From: Parvularcula marina
Lineage (GTDB): Bacteria; Pseudomonadota; Alphaproteobacteria; Caulobacterales; Parvularculaceae
DNA length: 64,000 bases
Assembly: GCF_003399445.1 (NCBI RefSeq)
Contig: NZ_QUQO01000001.1
Span: 2,539,001 to 2,603,000, forward strand
Reading direction: 5' to 3'
Part shown: positions 51,740 to 60,148 of the stretch, one piece after another
Position numbering within the stretch: position 1 is the stretch's first letter
Layout: the number at the start of each line of letters is the position of its first letter
Position numbers and translations under genes: made by a program
The notes under the pieces: model-generated
Told to the model about the DNA's origin: nothing
What the model saw: the letters and a program-made list of their open reading frames with translations, nothing else
The model's database searches: none

Positions 51740-52525
51740 CTATTGGCCCAGCCGCGCTGCGGCGCGCTGACGGGCGACAGCGGAATCTGAATCCTCAAGA
51801 TAGATGAGGCCGATCAGTCGGCGGATGATCATTTCCTCATAAGGGGCCTTCTCTGCATCGGAGAGGGCGATGACCCACATGTCCTCGATCAGCTTCATCT
51901 TGCCGTCGCGGTCGAGATCCTGTTTCACGACCCGGCTGAAGCCATACATGTCGTTCGCGGCGGCCTGCGCCTCCTCGGCGCTGGTCCGCAGGGCGAGAGC
52001 TTCTTCCGGCGAGAGGGAAAACTGGGCTTTCAGCATCTCATCAATGAGGGAGCGCTCTTCATCCGTATACTCTTCGTCGGCGCGCGCGGCCTCAACGAGG
52101 AGCGCGGCGACGGCGCTTTTGAGATTGGCGTTCTCGTCTTCCACGACATCTTCAGAAGGGCGAAAACGGGCAAAGAGTTTATCCAGCATGAAAGTCCTTT
52201 GTTCTGTTGGGGGCGTCTTTTGCGACAGAATTTCACTGTGATCGATATAAAGCTTCTGCGCTTCTGCGGCAGGCCCGCGCCGTTCAGCAAGCCCGGTAAT
52301 CTCCAGTATCCGGATGGATTTTTCTTTCGTGAAAGTGACCGTGTCGCCCGGACGGACAGAAAAGCCCGGCTTGCCGGTACGATCCGTCCTGCCATTGCGG
52401 GTAATGCGGACGCCCTTGCCTGAGATGACCTTGGCTGCGAGTGCCCGCGTCTTGAAAATGCGGGCACACCACAGCCATTTGTCGAGCCGCTGCGTGTCTT
52501 CCGGCATCGCCGTCACGCGGGCCAT
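51740..52525 (-). CDS. S4 RNA-binding domain fused to TerB-like domain
   Basis: A 261-residue protein. Residues about 12-100 are an S4 domain of the Hsp15 kind (RLDKWLWCARIFKTRALAAKVI, RITRNGRTDRTGKPGFSVRPGD), which binds rRNA or aborted 50S subunits. Residues 113-261 are a TerB-like helical domain (LFARFRPSEDVVEDENANLKSAV, ADEEYTDEERSLIDEML, DRDGKMKLIEDMWVIALSDAEKAPYEEMIIRRLIGLI). The two are normally separate neighbouring genes. Right before Met113 the DNA has AAAGGA 5 bases from an ATG at 52189, so the TerB part may also be made on its own. Likely an operon with recG and the MBL gene. The exact start (52525, GTG 52516 or 52507) is open. Confidence 0.8.
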   Translation of the reverse strand: MARVTAMPEDTQRLDKWLWCARIFKTRALAAKVISGKGVRITRNGRTDRTGKPGFSVRPGDTVTFTKEKSIRILEITGLAERRGPAAEAQKLYIDHSEILSQKTPPTEQRTFMLDKLFARFRPSEDVVEDENANLKSAVAALLVEAARADEEYTDEERSLIDEMLKAQFSLSPEEALALRTSAEEAQAAANDMYGFSRVVKQDLDRDGKMKLIEDMWVIALSDAEKAPYEEMIIRRLIGLIYLEDSDSAVARQRAAARLGQ

Positions 52526-52550
52526 TCCTCAGAGCGAGACAGTGAACTCA

Positions 52551-53696
52551 TCATTGCTGCGGGTCGTCCGCGTCCTCGCTGTCACTCTCGATCTTGGTGA
52601 GGTCTTCGATCACTTCAGCCGCACGGCTGCGCGCCTTGTTCACGGCCTGCTCCGTTTCATCCTGCGCCGCTTCGAGCCGCGTCGTTGCTGTCTGGGGATC
52701 ATCATCATTGATCATCGCGTCGGACGAGGCGGTGACTTTGGTGGCGCTGGCCGGGACCGCTTTGGCTTCTTTGGCAGGCCCGGCGTCAACGGCGGCTTTC
52801 GCTTCCGCATCCGTTGCCATCAGATCATCGAATTGCGTGCCGGTCATGCGGTCGCCATCGATAAAGCGCCATGACCATGTGCCGTTATATTCGGCCAGCG
52901 GGTCGGCAGCGATGACCTCATCGCGGGAGAGGCCCTTCATCATCTCGGCACGGACGAGCGCGCGGGTCGCCTGAAGCATGGTGATCGTTGCCGCAACGTC
53001 ATCGCGGCTGGAAAGGGGCCCATGTCCGGGGACGATGCGGGTGTCCTTGTCGGCCAGATCATGAATCGCCTCCAGCGCTGAAATGGCGCCGCCAACCGAG
53101 CCGCCTGAGCCGAGATCAACGTAAGGATAGCGCCCAGCAAACATCAGATCACCTGTATGGATGACATTGGACTTGGGCAGATAAAGGAAGGCATCTCCGT
53201 CCGTATGCGCATCTGCTGCATGCATCACGCGGAACTCATCACTGTTCCAGTAAAATGTCGTGTTCTCCGAGAAGGTGATGACCGGGAATGTGTCCGTGTC
53301 GATGGCGCGGGCTTCGGGCGTGTTGGCAAGCCGGCTGCGGACATTCTCATGCGCGATGATGGTCGCACCTTCTGAATAGAACGCCTTGTTGCCGCCCGTG
53401 TGGTCGCCGTGAAAATGAGTGTTCAGAACAAAGACGATGGGCCCGTCCGAAACTTCCTTAATGAGCTCAAGGTTCTGCTCGGCCACATTGGCGAATTGGC
53501 TGTCGACAACAAAAGTGCCGTCATCCCCGGTCGAGAACAGGATATTCCCGCCATTGCCGGTCAGCATATAGAGCCCACCGCCAAGATCGGCGCGCTCAGT
53601 TTCAGCCTGCTGCAGGCTCGCTGTGATGCTCGTGGGAGCAGGGTGGAGCATGAGCGTGGAGAGGCTGGCGGCAATGGCCGTGCAAATCGGGGACAT
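52551..53696 (-). CDS. Exported MBL-fold metallo-hydrolase
   Basis: A 381-residue protein with a weak signal peptide (ICTAIAASLSTLMLHPAP). The metallo-beta-lactamase fold spans about residues 35-265 with the zinc site His94-x-His96-x-Asp98-His99 in LNTHFHGDHTGG, His in MHAADAHTDGDAF, Asp in VIHTGDLMF and His in IVPGHGPLSS. The final 100 residues are Ala/Lys/Asp-rich, including EAAQDETEQAVNKARSRAAE, probably coiled coil. Hydrolyses an unknown substrate, maybe a beta-lactam or lactone, in the periplasm. GAGGA precedes the ATG. Next gene down is the S4-TerB fusion, 25 bp away. Confidence 0.88.
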   Translation of the reverse strand: MSPICTAIAASLSTLMLHPAPTSITASLQQAETERADLGGGLYMLTGNGGNILFSTGDDGTFVVDSQFANVAEQNLELIKEVSDGPIVFVLNTHFHGDHTGGNKAFYSEGATIIAHENVRSRLANTPEARAIDTDTFPVITFSENTTFYWNSDEFRVMHAADAHTDGDAFLYLPKSNVIHTGDLMFAGRYPYVDLGSGGSVGGAISALEAIHDLADKDTRIVPGHGPLSSRDDVAATITMLQATRALVRAEMMKGLSRDEVIAADPLAEYNGTWSWRFIDGDRMTGTQFDDLMATDAEAKAAVDAGPAKEAKAVPASATKVTASSDAMINDDDPQTATTRLEAAQDETEQAVNKARSRAAEVIEDLTKIESDSEDADDPQQ

Positions 53697-53789
53697 GGGG
53701 ACTCCTCATCCTGGACACTGTTATCGAGGTGGTCTCCTTATAAGAGATAGAAAGCGGACTGGCTCCCCCACCGGGCAGTGACAAAGATG

Positions 53790-53981
53790 TTAGTCTTCCT
53801 CGAAAATCTCTTCGATGGAGAGGCCGAAGAGCCGCGAGATCTTGAAGGCGAGCGGCAGGCTAGGGTCGTATTTTTCTTTCTCGATGGCGTTCACGGTCTG
53901 CCGGGAAACGCCCAGTTCTTCGGCCAGCACGGCCTGGCTCCAGCCCCGTTCGGCGCGCAGTTCCTTGATCCGGCTCTTCAT
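53790..53981 (-). CDS. Small XRE-family helix-turn-helix regulator
   Basis: A 63-residue DNA-binding protein that is all helix-turn-helix: IKELRAERGWSQAVLAEELG, VSRQTVNAIEKEKYDPSLPL, AFKISRLFGLSIEEIFEED. This is the YozG/YgzD-like type often encoded with a small membrane partner. Its ATG overlaps the stop of the membrane-protein gene (ATGA). The likely binding sites are the two perfect palindromes at 54440 and 54477. Confidence 0.9.
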   Translation of the reverse strand: MKSRIKELRAERGWSQAVLAEELGVSRQTVNAIEKEKYDPSLPLAFKISRLFGLSIEEIFEED

Positions 53982-54421
53982 CTGTAAGCGATGGCGAGCA
54001 CGAAGCGCACGGCGCCGTAAACTCCGGCAGTGAACGGGGCGATGAAAATGAGCGGCAGATCGGGAAGCGGGGTGAGGAAGCTTGCCACGCCCCAAAGCGT
54101 GAGAAACCACATGGTGATCCCGCAACTGATCGCAAGAGACTGAACTTCAAGCGCGCGCATCAGCTCATCAAGCCGCCGCAAAATGATGACGTAAGATCCA
54201 AACCACGCTGTCAGAATAAGAGCCATCACGAGCAAGAAGGCAGCGATGACGGGGGCAGGCGTGGTTGGTTCAAGGAAACGATCCGCTCCCAGAATGCCTG
54301 ACACGAACAGGAATGCAAAGACGCCTTCGATCAGTGATCGTTTCATCGGAGGAATGGGGGCGGGCTCGTTTTCGGCGGGCTGAGGCATGAGGTTTTCCGG
54401 CATATCTGGAGCTGCGGACAT
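53978..54421 (-). CDS. Four-helix membrane protein paired with the XRE regulator
   Basis: A protein of up to 147 residues (if started at 54421; ATGs at 54403, 54388 and 54343 are also in frame) with four hydrophobic helices: GVFAFLFVSGILGADRF, VIAAFLLVMALILTAWFGSY, AISCGITMWFLTLWGVASFL and LPLIFIAPFTAGVYGAVRFV. The N terminus is Pro/Glu-rich. It resembles the small DUF2975/DUF2178-like partners of HTH genes; I cannot name the family. It may control the regulator at the membrane. Confidence 0.65.
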   Translation of the reverse strand: MSAAPDMPENLMPQPAENEPAPIPPMKRSLIEGVFAFLFVSGILGADRFLEPTTPAPVIAAFLLVMALILTAWFGSYVIILRRLDELMRALEVQSLAISCGITMWFLTLWGVASFLTPLPDLPLIFIAPFTAGVYGAVRFVLAIAYR

Positions 54422-54439
54422 GCAATCCGTCGACAAAAA

Positions 54440-54457
54440 TGTCAAGTGTGCTTGACA
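54440..54457. promoter_or_regulatory. Perfect operator palindrome A
   Basis: TGTCAAGTGTGCTTGACA: exact 7-bp arms TGTCAAG/CTTGACA with spacer TGTG. Located between the divergent membrane-protein/HTH pair and the amidohydrolase gene; the left arm lies 19 bp before 54421. Confidence 0.8.
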
Positions 54458-54476
54458 ATCGGGTGATGGGGTGTTT

Positions 54477-54494
54477 TGTCAAGGAGACTTGACA
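54477..54494. promoter_or_regulatory. Perfect operator palindrome B
   Basis: TGTCAAGGAGACTTGACA: same arms as palindrome A, different spacer GAGA, centre-to-centre 37 bp. It ends 19 bp before the amidohydrolase ATG. Likely site of the XRE protein, to control both directions. Confidence 0.8.
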
Positions 54495-54513
54495 ATCAAA
54501 GCCCGGAGTTCTC

Positions 54514-55959
54514 ATGCCCCGTCATTTCATCTTGATACTATTGTTGCTGGCATTTCTCATGTCGGCCTGTACCGCTTCGCAAAACTACAAGGACGCAGAT
54601 CTTTATTCCGGCTTCACCCGGCTCGATCCAGACCGGCAGAAGCGAGTTGAGGACGCCTGGCTCATCGTCCGGGATGGGACGATTGTCGAAATGGGGCAGG
54701 GCACTCCTCCTCAAGGTGACTTTGCCGAGCGCTACGACATGAGCGGCCTATACGGCCTGCCGGGCCTGATCGATGGTCATGCGCACATCACGGCGGGGCC
54801 GCATAAGCTTGAGGTTGTCGATGGTGCGCCGCGCGTGACCATTGAGAGCGTTGATGCCATCACCGAGTTTCATGCAAAAATTGCGATCGGCTTTGGCGTG
54901 ACGACGGTGCGCAATCCCGGCGGGGATCCTGTGGCAAATGCTGCTTATGACGAAAAGGTCGCCAGCGGTGAGTGGATCGGGCCACAGGCCCTTCATGCCG
55001 GCGCGGTCATTCAGCCGCCGCCCTTTACCGGCGCAGCCTTCGCTTATCCCAAGTCCCCGGAGGAATGGGATCGGGAAGCCGCCCGCCAGGCCGATCTCGG
55101 CATGACCTATTTCAAGCTTTATACATCGCTTACGGAGGAAGAGCTTGGCGAGGGAGTGCGTGCCGCGAAAGCTCATGGCCTGATCCCCATCGCTCATCTC
55201 GATGCTGTCAGCTGGACCAAGGCGGCTGATCTTGGTGTTGAGATAATGGAGCACGCTCTGCCGACCAGTCCGGATCTTATCGAACCAGACCAACGAGAAG
55301 CCTATCTTAAAGACGCCTCCTATGGGCTCAGCTCGAAACCCGCGTACGTCTGGTTTGAGATGGTGGATTATGACGGCCCGTTATTCACCGAGATGGTCCG
55401 TGCACTTAAAGATCACGGCGTTGCGCTTAATCTTACCCTCTCGGTGAATGAGCTCATCTACAATACGGACGATCTGTCCGGGGTGCTGCTGGAAGAGGAT
55501 GCGAAATTCACTCACCCGGAATCGCTGACCGCAATGAAGCAATTCCTTGCAGGCGCAGCCTATGGCTGGACGCCGGAGGATTACGAGCGAGCCCGTACTG
55601 TCTGGCCGCGCGTTCATGAGTTCGTGCAGCGTCTTGAGACGGCTGGCATCCCGATGATGATCGGCACGGACAGTAATTCGGGCGGCGTCTACATGGCCCA
55701 TGAAATGGCCCTGCATATCGATGCCGGGCTGGATGCCTGGACAGTTCTCGACATGGCGACCGGTGGCGCAGCCGATATCATGGGGCTGGGGGACAGCACC
55801 GGCAGGCTCGCGCCGGGATATGAAGCGGATATCGTTTTTCTCTCCGCGGACCCGCTCACTGACATGTCCGCCATTCGCAAAGTCGTCCACGTCGTGACGG
55901 ATGGAATGTCGCATGATGCGGCGGCCGTGCGGGAAAGTGCCCTCAGCAGCCTTAACTAA
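54514..55959 (+). CDS. Lipoprotein metal-dependent amidohydrolase
   Basis: A 481-residue amidohydrolase-family protein. Lipoprotein signal ([15 protein letters not shown]), then the beta-sandwich start ([20 protein letters not shown]) and TIM barrel with HxH metal site in [14 protein letters not shown], Lys in [16 protein letters not shown], His in [17 protein letters not shown] and Asp in IGTDSNSGG. The C-terminal [19 protein letters not shown] closes the sandwich. Members include imidazolonepropionase-like and peptidase-like enzymes. GGAG precedes the ATG. Likely repressed through palindrome B. Substrate unknown. Confidence 0.88.
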   Translation: MPRHFILILLLLAFLMSACTASQNYKDADLYSGFTRLDPDRQKRVEDAWLIVRDGTIVEMGQGTPPQGDFAERYDMSGLYGLPGLIDGHAHITAGPHKLEVVDGAPRVTIESVDAITEFHAKIAIGFGVTTVRNPGGDPVANAAYDEKVASGEWIGPQALHAGAVIQPPPFTGAAFAYPKSPEEWDREAARQADLGMTYFKLYTSLTEEELGEGVRAAKAHGLIPIAHLDAVSWTKAADLGVEIMEHALPTSPDLIEPDQREAYLKDASYGLSSKPAYVWFEMVDYDGPLFTEMVRALKDHGVALNLTLSVNELIYNTDDLSGVLLEEDAKFTHPESLTAMKQFLAGAAYGWTPEDYERARTVWPRVHEFVQRLETAGIPMMIGTDSNSGGVYMAHEMALHIDAGLDAWTVLDMATGGAADIMGLGDSTGRLAPGYEADIVFLSADPLTDMSAIRKVVHVVTDGMSHDAAAVRESALSSLN

Positions 55960-56035
55960 CCAATCAGAACTCTTGGATTGTGATCGACCGCGAGGGAATG
56001 TAGCGTCTTCGCTCGCGGAAGAAATACGGCAAGTC

Positions 56036-57394
56036 ATGACCTGGAGCCCTGATAGCTGGCGCGCAAAGCCGGCAAAACATATCCCGGAGGATTATCCTGA
56101 CCCGGAGGCCCTTGCGGCCGTTGAGACCGAGCTAGTCCGCTATCCGCCACTCGTTTTTGCGGGGGAGGCGCGCAGCCTCAAATCGCGGCTCGCGGATGTG
56201 GCGATGGGCAAGGCGTTCCTGCTTCAGGGCGGGGACTGCGCGGAGAGCTTCAAGGAATTCCATCCCGACAATATCCGCGACACGTTCCGCGTGCTGCTGC
56301 AAATGGCGGTGGCGCTGACCTATGGCGCAGCGATGCCGGTCGTGAAGGTTGGCCGTATCGCCGGGCAATTCGCCAAGCCGCGTTCGGCGCCGACCGAAAC
56401 GCAGGACGGGGTGACCCTGCCGAGCTATCGCGGGGACAACATCAACGGCATGGCGTTCGAAGCGGATGCCCGCGCGCCGGACCCCCAGCGCCTGCTTCAG
56501 GCCTATGGCCAGTCCGCCGCAACGCTCAACCTGATCCGTGCGCTGGCAAAGGGCGGCTATGCCGACCTGCGCAATGTGCATCGCTGGACCCTCGAATTTG
56601 TCGAGGGCGCGTCGCAAGGCGAGCGCTATCGTCAGCTTGCGGACAAGATTTCTGATGCCATGGCCTTCATGGATGCCTGCGGGATTACCTCTGCAGGGGC
56701 CCGCGCCATGACGGAGGTTGAGTTCTTCACCAGCCACGAGGCGCTGCTGCTTGGCTATGAACAGGCGATGACGCGGAAGGATTCAACGACCGGCGACTGG
56801 TATGATACCTCCGCGCATCTGGTCTGGATCGGGGACCGCACGCGCCAGCCGGATGGCGCGCATATCGAATTCTGCAAGGGGATCAAAAACCCCATCGGCC
56901 TCAAATGCGGGCCGTCGCTTGATCCCGATGAACTGATAGAGCTGATCGATATTCTGAACCCGGAAAATGAGCCGGGCCGCATGGTGCTTATCTCCCGCTT
57001 TGGCGCGGGCAAGGTCGGCGACGGCCTGCCCAAACTCGTCCGCAAGGTGAAGGAAGAGGGGCGCCATGTCGTCTGGTCGTCCGATCCCATGCACGGCAAT
57101 ACGGTCAAGGCCTCGACCGGCTACAAGACGCGCGCCTTTGACGATATCGGCTCTGAGATCGCTCAGTTCTTTGACATCTGCCGTGCCGAGGGCGCCTATC
57201 CCGGCGGCGTGCATTTCGAGATGACGGGGCAGGACGTGACCGAATGCATCGGTGGCGGGCAGGACATTTCCGAAGAGGATCTCTCCGACCGCTATCACAC
57301 GCATTGCGATCCCCGGCTCAACGCCAGCCAGGCGCTCGAACTTGCTTTCATCCTCGCCGAGAAACTGCGCGAGGACCGGTCGAATGGCGGCTAA
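56036..57394 (+). CDS. aroG: 3-deoxy-7-phosphoheptulonate synthase, class II
   Basis: A 452-residue class II DAHP synthase, first step of aromatic amino acid synthesis (PEP plus erythrose 4-phosphate). Landmarks: [95 protein letters not shown] and [18 protein letters not shown]. Metal and substrate residues are in place. Length matches class II. The ATG at 56036 was chosen at the usual family N terminus ([19 protein letters not shown]); longer reading overlaps the previous gene. Confidence 0.95.
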   Translation: MTWSPDSWRAKPAKHIPEDYPDPEALAAVETELVRYPPLVFAGEARSLKSRLADVAMGKAFLLQGGDCAESFKEFHPDNIRDTFRVLLQMAVALTYGAAMPVVKVGRIAGQFAKPRSAPTETQDGVTLPSYRGDNINGMAFEADARAPDPQRLLQAYGQSAATLNLIRALAKGGYADLRNVHRWTLEFVEGASQGERYRQLADKISDAMAFMDACGITSAGARAMTEVEFFTSHEALLLGYEQAMTRKDSTTGDWYDTSAHLVWIGDRTRQPDGAHIEFCKGIKNPIGLKCGPSLDPDELIELIDILNPENEPGRMVLISRFGAGKVGDGLPKLVRKVKEEGRHVVWSSDPMHGNTVKASTGYKTRAFDDIGSEIAQFFDICRAEGAYPGGVHFEMTGQDVTECIGGGQDISEEDLSDRYHTHCDPRLNASQALELAFILAEKLREDRSNGG

Positions 57395-57413
57395 GTTTCG
57401 ATCGGGGAGTGAT

Positions 57414-57977
57414 GTGAAAAAGCAGATCATCGTTGCCGGACTGATCGCGCTGTCGCTCGTTGGCTGTGCCACGCGAAAAGACAGTGAAGTCGGCAAGGGC
57501 GCAGAAGTCGCTGTCAAGGAAAGTCGCGACGGGCTCGGCGATGCCGTTCTGGCGCCTGCGGAGGATCTCAATATCCGCCGGGAGGAAATCCCGCAGATCC
57601 TGATCGACCTCACTGCCGTTTATGGTCCTATAAGTGCGGAGGGCTGTGAGCTGATCATCGAGGAAGTGACGGCTCTTTCCGCCGTGCTCGGACCGGATGA
57701 AGATGTGCTCAAGGCAAAGGCATCAAGATCTGAGAAGTTGGGAAAAGGGACGGCAGATATGGCACTCAACGCTGTTGAGGATGCCTCGACCGGTTTCATC
57801 CCCTTCCGCAGCCTTGTCCGCCGGGCGACTGGCGCCACCGCCTATGAGAAAAAGGTACGGGCTGCCTATCAGCGCGGGCTGTTGCGCCGGACATATCTCA
57901 AAGGTGTCGGCGCCGAGCGGGGATGCCCGCCGCCGGGGTCACCCATTCCCACACCGCCTGAGGAACCTACCAAGTAA
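57414..57977 (+). CDS. Hypothetical lipoprotein
   Basis: A 187-residue protein beginning with GTG (GGGAG 4 bases upstream), KKQIIVAGLIALSLVGCATRK being a lipoprotein signal. The mature part is helical: EIPQILIDLTAVYGPISAEGCELIIE, LNAVEDASTGFIPFRSLVRR, and a Pro-rich C terminus. I recognise no family. It follows the DAHP synthase gene by 19 bp and may be transcribed with it. Confidence 0.65.
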   Translation: MKKQIIVAGLIALSLVGCATRKDSEVGKGAEVAVKESRDGLGDAVLAPAEDLNIRREEIPQILIDLTAVYGPISAEGCELIIEEVTALSAVLGPDEDVLKAKASRSEKLGKGTADMALNAVEDASTGFIPFRSLVRRATGATAYEKKVRAAYQRGLLRRTYLKGVGAERGCPPPGSPIPTPPEEPTK

Positions 57978-58033
57978 CGCGCGGTAACATGGCTTGATGT
58001 GCACTGCAGCACGGCTGGTTTAGAAGCGTATTC

Positions 58034-58972
58034 ATGAGTACGAATTTGCGGGCCGGGGTCGCTGGGGCAGGCGTCTTTGGCGGCTATCATGCCAATAAAT
58101 ATGCCGAAGCGGCGGGGGCTGACCTTGCTGCCATCTATGATGTCGACCTGACGCGCGCTCAGGAAGGCGCATCGAAGCATGGTGCCGTCGGCACAGATGA
58201 TTTCGATGAGTTTCTCAGCCTGATCGACGTTGTGACCATCGCAACGCCGGCCAGCACACATGGGGCGCTGGCCGAGAAGGCGCTGATGGCGGGCAAACAT
58301 GTGCTTGTCGAAAAGCCGATTTCTCTCGACCTGGATGTCGCGGACCGGCTGATCGCCCTTTCACAGGAAAAGGGCTGCGTTCTTCAGGTCGGGCATCAGG
58401 AGCGCTACGTCGCGGATGCGTTCGGGCTTTTTGACCGCGGGGCGCCGACGGAAATCCGCTCGCGGCGTCTCAACAAATTTTCCGGGCGGGCCATGGATGT
58501 CTCGGTCGTCTTTGATCTGATGATCCATGACCTCGATCTCCTCGCGCTTCTCGCCGATACCGACACAGCCGAGATCACGCATCTTGATGTTCGGGCGGAG
58601 CATGGTGATCTTGCTGATTATGTCGATGTCGCTCTTCTGACGTCATCCGGGATCAGGGCGCAGTTGACGGCATCGCGCCTTGAAGAAAACCCAAATCGTG
58701 ATCTGGGTCTTGTTTTTGGTGAGGGGGAGATCGTCCTCGATTTCCTCAAGCGCGAGACGACGAACACGACCTCAACCCCTTTGCCGGTTGATTTTGGCAG
58801 CGACGACAAGCCTAGGGCGCTGGCCGATCCGTTGGCGCATGGCACCGAGACTTTCCTCGAAGCCGTCCGTACCGGGAGCGAGCCGACAGTTGGGGGCCGG
58901 GCCGGGCGCCGGGCGCTTTCTCTTGCACTGATGATTGAAAATGCCGCAATGGCGGCTCTCAAGGACCAATAA
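58034..58972 (+). CDS. Gfo/Idh/MocA-family oxidoreductase
   Basis: A 312-residue NAD(P)-binding oxidoreductase: Rossmann GVAGAGVFGGYHANKY, IATPASTHGALAEKAL, VLVEKPISLDLD (EKP motif), and C-terminal catalytic DLMIHDLDLLALL. Followed one base later by a DegT aminotransferase, the pair oxidise and then aminate a sugar nucleotide in pathways such as 2,3-diamino-sugar synthesis for surface glycans. Which nucleotide sugar is not determined. Confidence 0.88.
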   Translation: MSTNLRAGVAGAGVFGGYHANKYAEAAGADLAAIYDVDLTRAQEGASKHGAVGTDDFDEFLSLIDVVTIATPASTHGALAEKALMAGKHVLVEKPISLDLDVADRLIALSQEKGCVLQVGHQERYVADAFGLFDRGAPTEIRSRRLNKFSGRAMDVSVVFDLMIHDLDLLALLADTDTAEITHLDVRAEHGDLADYVDVALLTSSGIRAQLTASRLEENPNRDLGLVFGEGEIVLDFLKRETTNTTSTPLPVDFGSDDKPRALADPLAHGTETFLEAVRTGSEPTVGGRAGRRALSLALMIENAAMAALKDQ

Positions 58973-58973
58973 G

Positions 58974-60140
58974 ATGAACGCTGTCAACAATCTCGCGCTG
59001 GAACGTGAATCTCGTGTGGGAAACATCGCCTTTATCGACCTGAAGGCGCAGCAAAAGGTCATTCGCGACCGGGTGGAGAAGCGCCTGATCGCGGTGCTGG
59101 ATCATGGCCGCTACATCGCCGGTCCTGAAATCGACGAGCTTGAGCAGACGCTCGCCCAGAAAACCGGCGCCAAACATTGTATCGCCTGCAGCTCCGGAAC
59201 GGATGCCCTGATCATCCCGATGATGGGCATGCAGATGACACGGGCCGATGCGGTCTTTATTCCGGCCTTCACCTATAACGCGACGGCCAATGCCGTGCTG
59301 GTGGCGGGCGCAACGCCGGTCTTTGTCGATATCGATCCTTATACACTCAATATGTGTCCGAAGGATCTTGAGCGCCGGGTTGATGAAGCAAAGGCCGCAG
59401 GCCTCACGCCGCGCATGGTCCTTGCGGTTGATCTCTTCGGTGTGCCAGCGGATTACCCGGCCCTCGGCGCGATTGCCTCGGCACACAATATGCGCGTGAT
59501 GGGCGATGGCGCACAGAGCTTTGGCGGCAAGCAATCTGGCAACTGGGTTGGCAACATCACGCCGATCACCGGTGTCAGCTTCTTCCCCGGCAAATCGCTC
59601 GGCGCCTATGGCGATGGCGGCGCGACCTTCACCAATGATGATGAGGTGGCGGAATGGTGCACCTCGATCCGCTGGCACGGCACCGATGAAGCACGCGCCA
59701 ATTCCGTCCGGGTCGGTATCAATGGCCGTATGGCGACATTCCAGGCCGCCGTTCTGCTTGAGAAGAATGCGATCTTCTGGGACGAGCTTGAGGTTCGCAA
59801 GAAAGTGGCCCGCACCTATGACGCGCGGCTCGGCAATATCGCCGAGCTGCAGTCCATCCCGGACGGTACGGAGAGCGGCTACGGCTATTACACTCTTCAG
59901 ATCGATGAACGCGATACTGTCCGTGAAAAGATGAACGAGATCGGTGTGCCGACGGCGATTTATTACAAGACCCCATTGCATCAGATGGAAGCGTTCACGG
60001 AATTTGCCCCCGAAAGCGGCCTGCCCAATGCGGAGAAGGCAACCTCACGGGTTCTCTCCCTGCCAATGCATCCCTATCTGACCGAAGAGCAGACGGATTT
60101 CGTCTGCGAAGCCCTGCTCGCGTCATATAAAGCAGCTTAG
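58974..60140 (+). CDS. DegT/DnrJ/EryC1/StrS aminotransferase
   Basis: A 388-residue PLP-dependent sugar aminotransferase. Seen: IAFIDLKAQQKVIRDRVEKR, CSSGTDALIIPMMG, FTYNATANAVLVAGATPVFVD, GDGAQSFGGKQSG, the Schiff-base Lys in SFFPGKSLGAYGDGG and NGRMATFQAAVLLEK. It resembles the WbpE/WlbC type that aminates 3-keto UDP-sugars, fitting the adjacent oxidoreductase. AAGGA lies 8 bases before the ATG. Acetyltransferase partner is not in the window. Confidence 0.92.
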   Translation: MNAVNNLALERESRVGNIAFIDLKAQQKVIRDRVEKRLIAVLDHGRYIAGPEIDELEQTLAQKTGAKHCIACSSGTDALIIPMMGMQMTRADAVFIPAFTYNATANAVLVAGATPVFVDIDPYTLNMCPKDLERRVDEAKAAGLTPRMVLAVDLFGVPADYPALGAIASAHNMRVMGDGAQSFGGKQSGNWVGNITPITGVSFFPGKSLGAYGDGGATFTNDDEVAEWCTSIRWHGTDEARANSVRVGINGRMATFQAAVLLEKNAIFWDELEVRKKVARTYDARLGNIAELQSIPDGTESGYGYYTLQIDERDTVREKMNEIGVPTAIYYKTPLHQMEAFTEFAPESGLPNAEKATSRVLSLPMHPYLTEEQTDFVCEALLASYKAA

Positions 60141-60148
60141 GAGACGCC

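Noticed and set aside
55901-56035. Extension of the DAHP synthase frame upstream
   Set aside because: It overlaps the amidohydrolase C terminus in another frame and adds residues foreign to the class II family.
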